Of a DNA stretch of 64,000 nt, positions 24,726 through 38,590 are shown piece by piece. Source of the DNA: Eurosta solidaginis (taxonomy: Eukaryota > Arthropoda > Insecta > Diptera > Tephritidae); the NCBI RefSeq assembly GCF_040869045.1, contig NW_027137024.1:186001-250000 (forward strand), written 5' to 3'. The position numbers and the translations under genes are program-made. The notes below the pieces were generated by a model. That model was not told the origin of the DNA. It worked only from the letters and a program-made list of their open reading frames with translations, and made no database searches. How positions within the stretch are numbered: the stretch's first letter is position 1; every line of letters begins with the position of its first letter.

Positions 24726-27700
24726 AACGTGTAAGAATTTGTTTAACGCATTTGTTTTGGTTACTCGACGTCTCCGTTCTCGTGTAGCCTACATATTGCG
24801 TTTTTTTTTTAATTTGCTTACCGGGCTAAAGGTTAGCATGCTTAAAATACGTAAGTCGTTTTGTTCATCATATTTAAGTAGATAACTCATCAGTTGTTTG
24901 CATCAGAGCGATAATTTTTGAGATAGTTATTAAAACTGTTTAAAGGTTGTCAAACGTTGTTTCTCGTTGTATATCCTTTAACTCTAGAGTTAAATTGATA
25001 AATAACGTGTACGAATTTGTTTAACGCATTTGTTTTGGTTCCTCGACGTCTCCGTTCTCGTGTAGCCTACATATTGCGTTTTTTTTTTAATTTGCTTACC
25101 GGGCTAAAGGTTAGCATGCTTAAAAACCGTAAGTCGTTTTGTCCATCATATTTAAGTAGATAACTCATCAGTTGTTTGCATCAGAGCGATGATTTTTGAG
25201 ATAGTTATTAAAACTCTTTAAAGGTTGTCAAACGTTGTTTCTCGTTGTATATCCTTTAATTCTAGAGTTAAATTGATAAATAACGTGTACGAATTTGTTT
25301 AACGCATTTGTTTTGGTTACTCGACGTCTCCGTTCTCGTGTAGCCTACATATTGCGTTTTTTTTTAATTTGCTTACCGGGCTAAAGGTTAGCACGTTTAA
25401 AATACGTAAGTCGTTTTGTTCATCAAATTTAAGTAGATAACTCATCAGTTGTTTGCATCAGAGCGATAATTTTTGAGATAGTTATTAAAACTGTTTAAAG
25501 GTTGTCAAACGTTGTTTCTCGTTGTATATCCTTTAATTCTAGAGTTAAATTGATAAATAACGTGTACGAATTTGTTTAACGCATTTGTTTTGGTTACTCG
25601 ACGTCTCCGTTCTCGTGTAGCCTACATATTGCGTTTTTTTTTTAATTTGCTTACCGGGCTAAAGGTTAGCATGTTTAAAATACGTAAGTCGTTTTGTTCA
25701 TCAAATTTAAGTAGATAACTCATCAGTTGTTTGCATCAGAGCGATAATTTTTGAGATAGTTATTAAAACTGTTTAAAGGTTGTCAAACGTTGTTTCTCGT
25801 TGTATATCCTTTAATTCTAGAGTTAAATTGATAAATAACGTGTACGAATTTGTTTAGCGCATTTGTTTTGGTTACTCGACGTCTCCGTTCTCGTGTAGCC
25901 TACATATTGCGTTTTTTTTTTAATTTGCTTACCGGGCTAAAGGTTAGCATGTTTAAAATACGTAAGTCGTTTTGTTCATCATATTTAAGTAGATAACTCA
26001 TCAGTTGTTTGCATCAGAGCGATAATTTTTGAGATAGTTATTAAAACTGTTTAAAGGTTGTCAAACGTTGTTTCTCGTTGTATATCCTTTAATTCTAGAG
26101 TTAAATTGATAAATAACGTGTACGAATTTGTTTAACGCATTTGTTTTGGTTACTCGACGTCTCCGTTCTCGTGTAGCCTACATATTGCGTTTTTTTTTTA
26201 ATTTGCTTACCGGGCTAAAGGTTAGCATGTTTAAAATACGTAAGTCGTTTTGTTCATGATATTTAAGTAGATAACTCATCAGTTGTTTGCATCAGAGCGA
26301 TAATTTTTGAGATAGTTATTAAAACTGTTTAAAGTTTGTCAAACGTTGTTTCTCGTTGTATATCCTTTAATTCTAGAGTTAAATTGATAAATAACGTGTA
26401 CGAATTTGTTTAACGCATTTGTTTTGGTTACTCGACGTCTCCGTTCTCGTGTAGCCTACATATTGCGTTTTTTTTTTAATTTGCTTACCGGGCTAAAGGT
26501 TAGCATGTTTAAAATACGTAAGTCGTTTTGTTCATCAAATTTAAGTAGATAACTCATCAGTTGTTTGCATCAGAGCGATAATTTTTGAGGTAGTTATTAA
26601 AACTGTTTAAAGGTTGTCAAACGTTGTTTCTCGTTGTATATCCTTTAATTCTAGAGTTAAATTGGTAAATAACGTGTACGAATTTGTTTAACGCATTTGT
26701 TTTGGTTACTCGACGTCTCCGTTCTCGTGTAGCCTACATATTGCGTTTTTTTTTTAATTTGCTTACCGGGCTAAAGGTTAGCATGTTTAAAATACGTAAA
26801 TCGTTTTGTTCATCAAATTTAAGTAGATAACTCATCAGTTGTTTGCATCAGAGCGATAATTTTTGAGATAGTTATTAAAACTGTTTAAAGGTTGTCAAAC
26901 GTTGTTTCTCGTTGTATATCCTTTAATTCTAGAGTTAAATTGATAAATAACGTGTACGAATTTGTTTAACGCATTTGTTTTGGTTACTCGACGTCTCCGT
27001 TCTCGTGTAGCCTACATATTGCGTTTTTTTTTTAATTTGCTTACCGGGCTAAAGGTTAGCATGTTTAAAATACGTAAGTCGTTTTGTTCATCATATTTAA
27101 GTAGATAACTCATCAGTTGTTTGCATCAGAGCGATAATTTTTGAGATAGTTATTAAAACTGTTTAAAGGTTGTCAAACGTTGTTTCTCGTTGTATATCCT
27201 TTAATTCTAGAGTTAAATTGATAAATAACGTGTACGAATTTGTTTAACGCATTTGTTTTGATTACTCGACGTCTCCGTTCTCGTGTAGCCTACATATTGC
27301 GTTTTTTTTTAATTTGCTTACCGGGCTAAAGGTTAGCATGCTTAAAATACGTAAGTCGTTTTGTTCATCATATTTAAGTAGATAACTCATCAGCTGTTTG
27401 CATCAGAGCGATAATTTTTGAGATAGTTATTAAAAACTGTTTAAAGGTTGTCAAACGTTGTTTCTCGTTGTATATCCTTTAATTCTAGAGTTAAATTGAT
27501 AAATAACGTGTACGAATTTGTTTAACGCATTTGTTTTGATTACTCGACGTCTCCGTTCTCGTGTAGCCTACATATTGCGTTTTTTTTTTAATTTGCTTAC
27601 CGGGCTAAAGGTTAGCATGTTTAAAATACATAAGTCGTTTTGTTCATCATATTTAAGTAGATAACTCATCAGTTGTTTGCATCAGAGCGATAATTTTTGA

Positions 27701-28058
27701 GATAGTTATTAAAACTGTTTAAAGGTTGTCAAACGTTGTGTCTCGTTGTATATCCTTTAATTCTAGAGTTAAATTGATAAATAACGTGTACGAATTTGTT
27801 TAACGTATTTGTTTTGGTTACTCGACGTCTCCGTTCTCGTGTAGCCTACATAGCGTTTTTTTTTTAATTTGCTTACCGGGCTAAAGGTTAGCATGTTTAA
27901 AATACGTAAGTCGTTTTGTTCAACAAATTTAAGTAGATAACTCATCAGTTGTTTGCATCAGAGCGATAATTTTTGAGATAGTTATTAAAACTGTTTAAAG
28001 GTTGTCAAACGTTGTTTCTCGTTGTATATCCTTTAACTCTAGAGTTAAATTGATAAAT

Positions 28059-28337
28059 ATCGTGTAAGAATTTGTTTAACGCATTTGTTTTGGTTACTCG
28101 ACGTCTCCGTTCTCGTGTAGCCTACATATTGCGTTTTTTTTTTTAATTTGCTTACCGGGCTAAAGGTTAGCATGTTTAAAATACGTAAGTCGTTTTGTTC
28201 AACAAATTTAAGTAGATAACTCATCAGTTGTTTGCATCAGAGCGATAATTTTTGAGATAGTTATTAAAACTGTTTAAAGGTTGTCAAACGTTGTTTCTCG
28301 TTGTATATCCTTTAACTCTAGAGTTAAATTGATAAAT
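28059..28337 (+). repeat. A/B junction monomer (chimeric)
   Basis: Its start, 'atatcgtgtaag', and its T-run of 11 match the monomer at 36,087 (end of copy B). Its right part, 'caacaaatttaag' and 'tttaactctag', matches the monomer at 20,312-20,589 (start of copy A). The monomer at 36,087 instead continues with 'catcaaat' and 'attgacaaat'. This is what unequal exchange between unit end and unit start leaves behind. The breakpoint falls roughly between 28,075 and 28,200. Confidence 0.75.
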
Positions 28338-31300
28338 AACGTGTAAGAATTTGTTTAACGCATTTGTTTTGGTTACTCGACGTCTCCGTTCTCGTGTAGC
28401 CTACATATTGCGTTTTTTTTTTAATTTGCTTACCGGGCTAAAGGTTAGCATGTTTAAAATACGTAAGTCGTTTTGTTCATCAAATTTAAGTAGATAACTC
28501 ATCAGTTGTTTGCATCAGAGCGATAATTTTTGAGATAGTTATTAAAACTGTTTAAAGGTTGTCAAACGTTGTTTCTCGTTGTATATCCTTTAATTCTAGA
28601 GTTAAATTGATAAATAACGTGTACGAATTTGTTTAACGCATTTGTTTTGGTTACTCGACGTCTCCGTTCTCGTGTAGCCTACATATTGCGTTTTTTTTTT
28701 AATTTGCTTACCGGGCTAAAGGTTAGCATGTTTAAAATACGTAAGTCGTTTTGTTCAACAAATTTAAGTAGATAACTCATCAGTTGTTTGCATCAGAGCG
28801 ATAATTTTTGAGATAGTTATTAAAACTGTTTAAAGGTTGTCAAACGTTGTTTCTCGTTGTATATCCTTTAACTCTAGAGTTAAATTGATAAATAACGTGT
28901 AAGAATTTGTTTAACGCATTTGTTTTGATTACTCGACGTCTCAGTTCTCGTGTAGCCTACATATTGCGTTTTTTTTTTAATTTGCTTACCGGGCTAAAGG
29001 TTAGCATGTTTAAAATACGTAAGTCGTTTTGTTCATCAAATTTAAGTAGATAACTCATCAGTTGTTTGCATCAGAGCGATAATTTTTGAGATAGTTATTA
29101 AAACTGTTTAAAGGTTGTCAAACGTTGTTTCTCGTTGTATATCCTTTAATTCTAGAGTTAAATTGATAAATAACGTGTACGAATTTGATTAACGCATTTG
29201 TTTTGGTTACTCGACGTCTCCGTTCTCGTGTAGCCTACATATTGCGTTTTTTTTTTTAATTTGCTTACCGGGCTAAAGGTTAGCATGTTTAAAATACTAA
29301 AGTCGTTTTGTTCAACAAATTTAAGTAGATAACTCATCAGTTGTTTGCATCAGAGCGATAATTTTTGAGATAGTTATTAAAACTGTTTAAAGGTTGTCAA
29401 ACGTTGTTTCTCGTTGTATATCCTTTAACTCTAGAGTTAAATTGATAAATAACGTGTAAGAATTTGTTTAACGCATTTGTTTTGGTTACTCGACGTCTCC
29501 GTTCTCGTGTAGCCTACATATTGCTTTTTTTTTTAATTTGCTTACCGGGCTAAAGGTTAGCATGTTTAAAATACGTAAGTCGTTTTGTTCATCAAATTTA
29601 AGTAGATAACTCATCAGTTGTTTGCATCAGAGCGATAATTTTTGAGATAGTTATTAAAACTGTTTAAAGGTTGTCAAACGTTGTTTCTCGTTGTATATCC
29701 TTTAATTCTAGAGTTAAATTGATAAATAACGTGTACGAATTTGTTTAACGCATTTGTTTTGGTTACTCGACGTCTCCGTTCTCGTGTAGCCTACATATTG
29801 CGTTTTTTTTTAATTTGCTTACCGGGCTAAAGGTTAGCATGCTTAAAATACGTAAGTCGTTTTGTTCAACAAATTTAAGTAGATAACTCATCAGTTGTTT
29901 GCATCAGAGCGACAATTTTTGAGATAGTTATTAAAACTGTTTAAAGGTTGTCAAACGTTGTTTCTCGTTGTATATCCTTTAATTCTAGAGTTAAATTGAT
30001 AAATAACGTGTACGAATTTGTTTAACGCATTTGTTTTGGTTACTCGACGTCTCCGTTCTCGTGTAGCCTACATATTGCGTTTTTTTTTTTAATTTGCTTA
30101 CCGGGCTAAAGGCTAGCATGTTTAAAATACGTAAGTCGTTTTGTTCAACAAATTTAAGTAGATAACTCATCAGTTGTTTGCATCGGAGCGACAATTTTTG
30201 AGATAGTTATTAAAACTGTTTAAAGGTTGTCAAACGTTGTTTCTCGTTGTATATCCTTTAATTCTAGAGTTAAATTGATAAATAACGTGTACGAATTTGT
30301 TTAACGCATTTGTTTTGGTTACTCGACGTCTCCGTTCTCGTGTAGCCTACATATTGCGTTTTTTTTTTAATTTGCTTACCGGGCTAAAGGTTAGCATGTT
30401 TAAAATACGTAAGTCGTTTTGTTCATCAAATTTAAGTAGATAACTCATCAGTTGTTTGCATCAGAGCGACATTTTTGAGATAGTTATTAAAACTGTTTAA
30501 AGGTTGTCAAACGTTGTTTCTCGTTGTATATCCTTTAATTCTAGAGTTAAATTGATAAATAACGTGTACGAATTTGTTTAACGCATTTGTTTTGGTTACT
30601 CGACGTCTCCGTTCTCGTGTAGCCTACATATTGCGTTTTTTTTTAAATTTGCTTACCGGGCTAAAGATTAGCATGTTTAAAATACGTAAGTCGTTTTGTT
30701 CAACAAATTTAAGTAGATAACTCATCAGTTGTTTGCATCAGAGCAACAATTTTTGAGATAGTTATTAAAACTGTTTAAAGGTTGTCAAACGTTGTTTCTC
30801 GTTGTATATCCTTTAATTCTAGAGTTAAATTGATAAATAACGTGTACGAATTTGTTTAACGCATTTGTTTTAGTTACTCGACGTCTCCGTTCTCGTGTAG
30901 CCTACATATTGCGTTTTTTTTTTAATTTGCTTACCGGGCTAAAGGTTAGCATGTTTAAAATACGTAAGTCGTTTTGTTCATCAAATTTAAGTAGATAACT
31001 CATCAGTTGTTTGCATCAGAGCGACAATTTTTGAGATAGTTATTAAAACTGTTTATAGGTTGTCAAACGTTGTTTCTCGTTGTATATCCTTTAATTCTAG
31101 AGTTAAATTGATAAATATCGTGTACGAATTTGTTTAACGCATTTGTTTTGGTTACTCGACGTCTCCGTTCTCGTGTAGCCTACATATTGCGTTTTTTTTT
31201 TTTAATTTGCTTACCGGGCTAAAGGTTAGCATGTTTAAAATACGTAAGTCGTTTTGTTCATCAAATTTGAGTAGATAACTCAGCAGTTGTTTGCATCAGA

Positions 31301-32198
31301 GCGATAATTTTTGAGATAGTTATTAAAACTGTTTAAAGGTTGCCAAACGTTGTTTCTCGTTGTATATCCTTTAATTCTAGAGTTAAATTGATAAATAACG
31401 TGTAAGAGTTTGTTTAACGCATTTGTTTTGGTTACTCGACGTCTCCGTTCTCGTGTAGCCTACATATTGCGTTTTTTTTTTAATTTGCTTACCGGGCTAA
31501 AGGTTAGCATGCTTAAAATACGTAAGTCGTTTTGTTCATCATATTTAAGTAGATAACTCATCAGTTGTTTGCATCAGAGCGATAATTTTTGAGATAGTTA
31601 TTAAAACTGTTTAAAGGTTTTCAAACGTTGTTTCTCGTTGTATATCCTTTAATTCTAGAGTTAAATTGATAAGTAACGTGTACGAATTTGTTTAACGCAT
31701 TTGTTTTGGTTACTCGACGTCTCCGTTCTCGTGTAGCCTACATATTGCGTTTTTTTTTAATTTGCTTACCGGGCTAAAGGTTAGCATGCTTAAAATACGT
31801 AAGTCGTTTTGTTCATCAAATTTAAGTAGATAACTCATCAGTTGTTTGCATCAGAGCGATAATTTTTGAGATAGTTATTAAAACTGTTTAAAGGTTGTCA
31901 AACGTTGTTTCTCGTTGTATATCCTTTAATTCTAGAGTTAAATTGATAAATAACGTGTACGAATTTGTTTAACGCATTTGTTTTGGTTACTCGACGTCTC
32001 CGTTCTCGTGTAGCCTACATATTGCGTTTTTTTTTTAATTTGCTTACCGGGCTAAAGGTTAGCATGTTTAAAATACGTAAGTCGTTTTGTTCAACAAATT
32101 TAAGTAGATAACTCATCAGTTGTTTGCATCAGAGCGATAATTTTTGAGATAGTTATTAAAACTGTTTAAAGGTTGTCAAACGTTGTTTCTCGTTGTAT

Positions 32199-32208
32199 AT
32201 CCTGAATT
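32199..32208 (+). repeat. Copy B join of the 35-bp deletion
   Basis: 'atcctgaatt' here is exactly 7,748 bp from the same join at 24,451. It is the same inherited deletion removing the TCTAGA dyad. Confidence 0.9.
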
Positions 32209-34142
32209 TGTTTAACGCATTTGTTTTGGTTACTCTACGTCTCCGTTCTCGTGTAGCCTACATATTGCGTTTTTTTTTTTAATTTGCTTACCGGGCTAAA
32301 GGTTAGCATGTTTAAAATACGTAAGTTGTTTTGTTCATCAAATTTAAGTAGATAACTCATCAGTTGTTTGCATCAGAGCGATAATTTTTGAGATAGTTAT
32401 TAAAACTGTTTAAAGGTTGTCAAACGTTGTTTCTCGTTGTATATCCTTTAACTCTAGAGTTAAATTGATAAATAACGTGTAAGAATTTGTTTAACGCATT
32501 TGTTTTGGTTACTCGACGTCTCCGTTCTCGTGTAGCCTACATATTGCGTTTTTTTTTTTAATTTGCTTACCGGGCTAAAGGTTAGCATGCTTAAAATACG
32601 TAAGTCGTTTTGTTCATCATATTTAAGTAGATAACTCATCAGTTGTTTGCATCAGAGCGATAATTTTTGAGATAGTTATTAAAACTGTTTAAAGGTTGTC
32701 AAACGTTGTTTCTCGTTGTATATCCTTTAACTCTAGAGTTAAATTGATAAATAACGTGTACGAATTTGTTTAACGCATTTGTTTTGGTTCCTCGACGTCT
32801 CCGTTCTCGTGTAGCCTACATATTGCGTTTTTTTTTTTAATTTGCTTACCGGGCTAAAGGTTAGCATGCTTAAAAACCGTAAGTCGTTTTGTCCATCATA
32901 TTTAAGTAGATAACTCATCAGTTGTTTGCATCAGAGCGATGATTTTTGAGATAGTTATTAAAACTCTTTAAAGGTTGTCAAACGTTGTTTCTCGTTGTAT
33001 ATCCTTTAATTCTAGAGTTAAATTGATAAATAACGTGTACGAATTTGTTTAACGCATTTGTTTTGGTTACTCGACGTCTCCGTTCTCGTGTAGCCTACAT
33101 ATTGCGTTTTTTTTTAATTTGCTTACCGGGCTAAAGGTTAGCACGTTTAAAATACGTAAGTCGTTTTGTTCATCAAATTTAAGTAGATAACTCATCAGTT
33201 GTTTGCATCAGAGCGATAATTTTTGAGATAGTTATTAAAACTGTTTAAAGGTTGTCAAACGTTGTTTCTCGTTGTATATCCTTTAATTCTAGAGTTAAAT
33301 TGATAAATAACGTGTACGAATTTGTTTAACGCATTTGTTTTGGTTACTCGACGTCTCCGTTCTCGTGTAGCCTACATATTGCGTTTTTTTTTTAATTTGC
33401 TTACCGGGCTAAAGGTTAGCATGTTTAAAATACGTAAGTCGTTTTGTTCATCAAATTTAAGTAGATAACTCATCAGTTGTTTGCATCAGAGCGATAATTT
33501 TTGAGATAGTTATTAAAACTGTTTAAAGGTTGTCAAACGTTGTTTCTCGTTGTATATCCTTTAATTCTAGAGTTAAATTGATAAATAACGTGTACGAATT
33601 TGTTTAGCGCATTTGTTTTGGTTACTCGACGTCTCCGTTCTCGTGTAGCCTACATATTGCGTTTTTTTTTTAATTTGCTTACCGGGCTAAAGGTTAGCAT
33701 GTTTAAAATACGTAAGTCGTTTTGTTCATCATATTTAAGTAGATAACTCATCAGTTGTTTGCATCAGAGCGATAATTTTTGAGATAGTTATTAAAACTGT
33801 TTAAAGGTTGTCAAACGTTGTTTCTCGTTGTATATCCTTTAATTCTAGAGTTAAATTGATAAATAACGTGTACGAATTTGTTTAACGCATTTGTTTTGGT
33901 TACTCGACGTCTCCGTTCTCGTGTAGCCTACATATTGCGTTTTTTTTTTAATTTGCTTACCGGGCTAAAGGTTAGCATGTTTAAAATACGTAAGTCGTTT
34001 TGTTCATGATATTTAAGTAGATAACTCATCAGTTGTTTGCATCAGAGCGATAATTTTTGAGATAGTTATTAAAACTGTTTAAAGTTTGTCAAACGTTGTT
34101 TCTCGTTGTATATCCTTTAATTCTAGAGTTAAATTGATAAAT

Positions 34143-34420
34143 AACGTGTACGAATTTGTTTAACGCATTTGTTTTGGTTACTCGACGTCTCCGTTCTCGT
34201 GTAGCCTACATATTGCGTTTTTTTTTTAATTTGCTTACCGGGCTAAAGGTTAGCATGTTTAAAATACGTAAGTCGTTTTGTTCATCATATTTAAGTAGAT
34301 AACTCATCAGTTGTTTGCATCAGAGCGATAATTTTTGAGATAGTTATTAAAACTGTTTAAAGGTTGTCAAACGTTGTTTCTCGTTGTATATCCTTTAATT
34401 CTAGAGTTAAATTGATAAAT
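34143..34420 (+). repeat. Extra monomer in copy B
   Basis: In A the 'ttcatgat' monomer is followed directly by a monomer with 'catcaaat' and 'gaggtag' (26,393). In B a plain monomer with 'catcatat' and 'gagatag' sits between them. It could be a gain in B or a loss in A. One whole monomer changes, with register kept. Confidence 0.8.
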
Positions 34421-35532
34421 AACGTGTACGAATTTGTTTAACGCATTTGTTTTGGTTACTCGACGTCTCCGTTCTCGTGTAGCCTACATATTGCGTTTTT
34501 TTTTTAATTTGCTTACCGGGCTAAAGGTTAGCATGTTTAAAATACGTAAGTCGTTTTGTTCATCAAATTTAAGTAGATAACTCATCAGTTGTTTGCATCA
34601 GAGCGATAATTTTTGAGGTAGTTATTAAAACTGTTTAAAGGTTGTCAAACGTTGTTTCTCGTTGTATATCCTTTAATTCTAGAGTTAAATTGGTAAATAA
34701 CGTGTACGAATTTGTTTAACGCATTTGTTTTGGTTACTCGACGTCTCCGTTCTCGTGTAGCCTACATATTGCGTTTTTTTTTTAATTTGCTTACCGGGCT
34801 AAAGGTTAGCATGTTTAAAATACGTAAATCGTTTTGTTCATCAAATTTAAGTAGATAACTCATCAGTTGTTTGCATCAGAGCGATAATTTTTGAGATAGT
34901 TATTAAAACTGTTTAAAGGTTGTCAAACGTTGTTTCTCGTTGTATATCCTTTAATTCTAGAGTTAAATTGATAAATAACGTGTACGAATTTGTTTAACGC
35001 ATTTGTTTTGGTTACTCGACGTCTCCGTTCTCGTGTAGCCTACATATTGCGTTTTTTTTTTAATTTGCTTACCGGGCTAAAGGTTAGCATGTTTAAAATA
35101 CGTAAGTCGTTTTGTTCATCATATTTAAGTAGATAACTCATCAGTTGTTTGCATCAGAGCGATAATTTTTGAGATAGTTATTAAAACTGTTTAAAGGTTG
35201 TCAAACGTTGTTTCTCGTTGTATATCCTTTAATTCTAGAGTTAAATTGATAAATAACGTGTACGAATTTGTTTAACGCATTTGTTTTGATTACTCGACGT
35301 CTCCGTTCTCGTGTAGCCTACATATTGCGTTTTTTTTTTAATTTGCTTACCGGGCTAAAGGTTAGCATGCTTAAAATACGTAAGTCGTTTTGTTCATCAT
35401 ATTTAAGTAGATAACTCATCAGCTGTTTGCATCAGAGCGATAATTTTTGAGATAGTTATTAAAACTGTTTAAAGGTTGTCAAACGTTGTTTCTCGTTGTA
35501 TATCCTTTAATTCTAGAGTTAAATTGATAAAT

Positions 35533-38500
35533 AACGTGTACGAATTTGTTTAACGCATTTGTTTTGATTACTCGACGTCTCCGTTCTCGTGTAGCCTACA
35601 TATTGCGTTTTTTTTTTAATTTGCTTACCGGGCTAAAGGTTAGCATGTTTAAAATACATAAGTCGTTTTGTTCATCATATTTAAGTAGATAACTCATCAG
35701 TTGTTTGCATCAGAGCGATAATTTTTGAGATAGTTATTAAAACTGTTTAAAGGTTGTCAAACGTTGTGTCTCGTTGTATATCCTTTAATTCTAGAGTTAA
35801 ATTGATAAATAACGTGTACGAATTTGTTTAACGTATTTGTTTTGGTTACTCGACGTCTCCGTTCTCGTGTAGCCTACATAGCGTTTTTTTTTTAATTTGC
35901 TTACCGGGCTAAAGGTTAGCATGTTTAAAATACGTAAGTCGTTTTGTTCAACAAATTTAAGTAGATAACTCATCAGTTGTTTGCATCAGAGCGATAATTT
36001 TTGAGATAGTTATTAAAACTGTTTAAAGGTTGTCAAACGTTGTTTCTCGTTGTATATCCTTTAACTCTAGAGTTAAATTGATAAATATCGTGTAAGAATT
36101 TGTTTAACGCATTTGTTTTGGTTACTCGACGTCTCCGTTCTCGTGTAGCCTACATATTGCGTTTTTTTTTTTAATTTGCTTACCGGGCTAAAGGTTAGCA
36201 TGTTTAAAATACGTAAGTCGTTTTGTTCATCAAATTTAAGTAGATAACTCATCAGTTGTTTGCATCAGAGCGATAATTTTTGAGATAGTTATTAAAACTG
36301 TTTAAAGGTTGTCAAACGTTGTTTCTCGTTGTATATCCTTTAATTCTAGAGTTAAATTGACAAATAACGTGTACGAATTTGTTTAACGCATTTGTTTTGG
36401 TTACTCGACGTCTCCGTTCTCGTGTAGCCTACATATTGCGTTTTTTTTTAATTTGCTTACCGGGCTAAAGGTTAGCATGTTTAAAATACGTAAGTCGTTT
36501 TGTTCAACAAATTTAAGTAGATAACTCATCAGTTGTTTGCATCAGAGCGATAATTTTTGAGATAGTTATTAAAACTGTTTAAAGGTTGTCAAACGTTGTT
36601 TCTCGTTGTATATCCTTTAACTCTAGAGTTAAATTGATAAATAACGTGTAAGAATTTGTTTAACGCATTTGTTTTGGTTACTCGACGTCTCCGTTCTCGT
36701 GTAGCCTACATATTGCGTTTTTTTTTTTAATTTGCTTACCGGGCTAAAGGTTAGCATGTTTAAAATACGTAAGTCGTTTTGTTCATCATATTTAAGTAGA
36801 TAACTCATCAGTTGTTTGCATCAGAGCGATAATTTTTGAGATAGTTATTAAAACTGTTTAAAGGTTGTCAAACGTTGTTTCTCGTTGTATATCCTTTAAT
36901 TCTAGAGTTAAATTGATAAATAACGTGTACGAATTTGTTTAACGCATTTGTTTTGGTTACTCGACGTCTCCGTTCTCGTGTAGCCTACATATTGCGTTTT
37001 TTTTTTTAATTTGCTTACCGGGCTAAAGGTTAGCATGTTTAAAATACGTAAGTCGTTTTGTTCATCATATTTAAGTAGATAACTCATCAGTTGTTTGCAT
37101 CAGAGCGATAATTTTTGAGATAGTTATTAAAACTGTTTAAAGGTTGTCAAACGTTGTTTCTCGTTGTATATCCTTTAATTCTAGAGTTAAATTGATAAAT
37201 AACGTGTACGAATTTGTTTAACGCATTTGTTTTGGTTACTCGACGTCTCCGTTCTCGTGTAGCCTACATATTGCGTTTTTTTTTTAATTTGCTTACCGGG
37301 CTAAAGGTTAGCATGCTTAAAATACGTAAGTCGTTTTGTTCATCATATTTAAGTAGATAACTCATCAGTTGTTTGCATCAGAGCGATAATTTTTGAGATA
37401 GTTATTAAAACTGTTTAAAGGTTGTCAAACGTTGTTTCTCGTTGTATATCCTTTAATTCTAGAGTTAGATTGATAAATAACGTGTACGAATTTGTTTAAC
37501 GCATTTGTTTTGGTTACTCGACGTCTCCGTTCTCGTGTAGCCTACATATTGCGTTTTTTTTTTAATTTGCTTACCGGGCTAAAGGTTAGCATGTTTAAAA
37601 TACATAAGTCGTTTTGTTCATCATATTTAAGTAGATAACTCATCAGTTGTTTGCATCAGAGCGATAATTTTTGAGATAGTTATTAAAACTGTTTAAAGGT
37701 TGTCAAACGTTGTTTCTCGTTGTATATCCTTTAATTCTAGAGTTAAATTGATAAATAACGTGTACGAATTTGTTTAACGCATTTGTTTTGGTTACTCGAC
37801 GTCTCCGTTCTCGTGTAGCCTACATATTGCGTTTTTTTTTTAATTTGCTTACCGGGCTAAAGGTTAGCATGTTTAAAATACGTAAGTCGTTTTGTTCATC
37901 AAATTTAAGTAGATAACTCATCAGTTGTTTGCATCAGAGCGATAATTTTTGAGATAGTTATTAAAACTGTTTAAAGGTTGTCAAACGTTGTTTCTCGTTG
38001 TATATCCTTTAATTCTAGAGTTAAATTGATAAATAACGTGTACGAATTTGTTTAACGCATTTGTTTTGGTTACTCGACGTCTCCGTTCTCGTGTAGCCTA
38101 CATATTGCGTTTTTTTTTTAATTTGCTTACCGGGCTAAAGGTTAGCATGTTTAAAATACGTAAGTCGTTTTGTTCATCAAATTTAAGTAGATAACTCATC
38201 AGTTGTTTGCATCAGAGCGATAATTTTTGAGATAGTTATTAAAACTGTTTAAAGGTTGTCAAACGTTGTTTCTCGTTGTATATCCTTTAATTCTAGAGTT
38301 AAATTGATAAATAACGTGTACGAATTTTTTTAACGCATTTGTTTTGGTTACTCGACGTCTCCGTTCTCGTGTAGCCTACATATTGCGTTTTTTTTTTAAT
38401 TTGCTTACCGGGCTAAAGGTTAGCATGTTTAAAATACGTAAGTCGTTTTGTTCAACAAATTTAAGTAGATAACTCATCAGTTGTTTGCATCAGAGCGATA

Positions 38501-38590
38501 ATTTTTGAGATAGTTATTAAAACTGTTTAAAGGTTGTCAAACGTTGTTTCTCGTTGTATATCCTTTAATTCTAGAGTTAAATTGATAAAT
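35533..38590 (+). repeat. HOR unit E, 11 monomers (3,058 bp)
   Basis: The unit begins with monomers carrying 'tttgattact', 'tacataag' and 'ttgtgtctcg', then 'aacgtatttg' with 'ctacatagcg' (a 3-bp loss of 'att'), then 'aaatatcgtgtaag'. All recur in F 3,058 bp later. It overlaps the right end of copy B because B's last monomers were themselves duplicated. Confidence 0.8.

Larger units (their letters stand above)
20400..28150 (+). repeat. HOR copy A, 28 monomers (about 7.75 kb)
   Basis: The copy is matched by copy B at a constant offset of 7,748-7,750 bp. Shared private markers are 'gtctcagttc' (21,191; 28,939), 'aatactaaag' (about 21,546), 'catcggag' (about 22,434), 'gagcgacattttt' (about 22,720), 'agagcaacaa' (about 22,993), 'tgataaatatcg' (about 23,362), 'gttgccaaac' (about 23,593), 'cctgaattt' (24,454), 'tgtccatcat' (about 25,140) and 'ttcatgat' (26,253). 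By eye I found only a handful of differences from B outside one whole-monomer indel, so the duplication is recent. The left edge is fuzzy, within the monomer at 20,312-20,589. Confidence 0.9.
28151..36180 (+). repeat. HOR copy B, 29 monomers (about 8.03 kb)
   Basis: The copy repeats A in the same order. Up to the monomer carrying 'ttcatgat' (34,003) the offset is 7,748-7,750. From 'gaggtagtt' (34,615 against 26,587) onward it is 8,028, because B has one more monomer at 34,143-34,420. Differences I noted are 'ctctacg' at about 32,234 (A has 'ctcgacg'), an extra A in A at about 27,431, and T-run length changes. The last shared marker is 'aaatatcgtgtaag' at 36,083. Confidence 0.9.
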
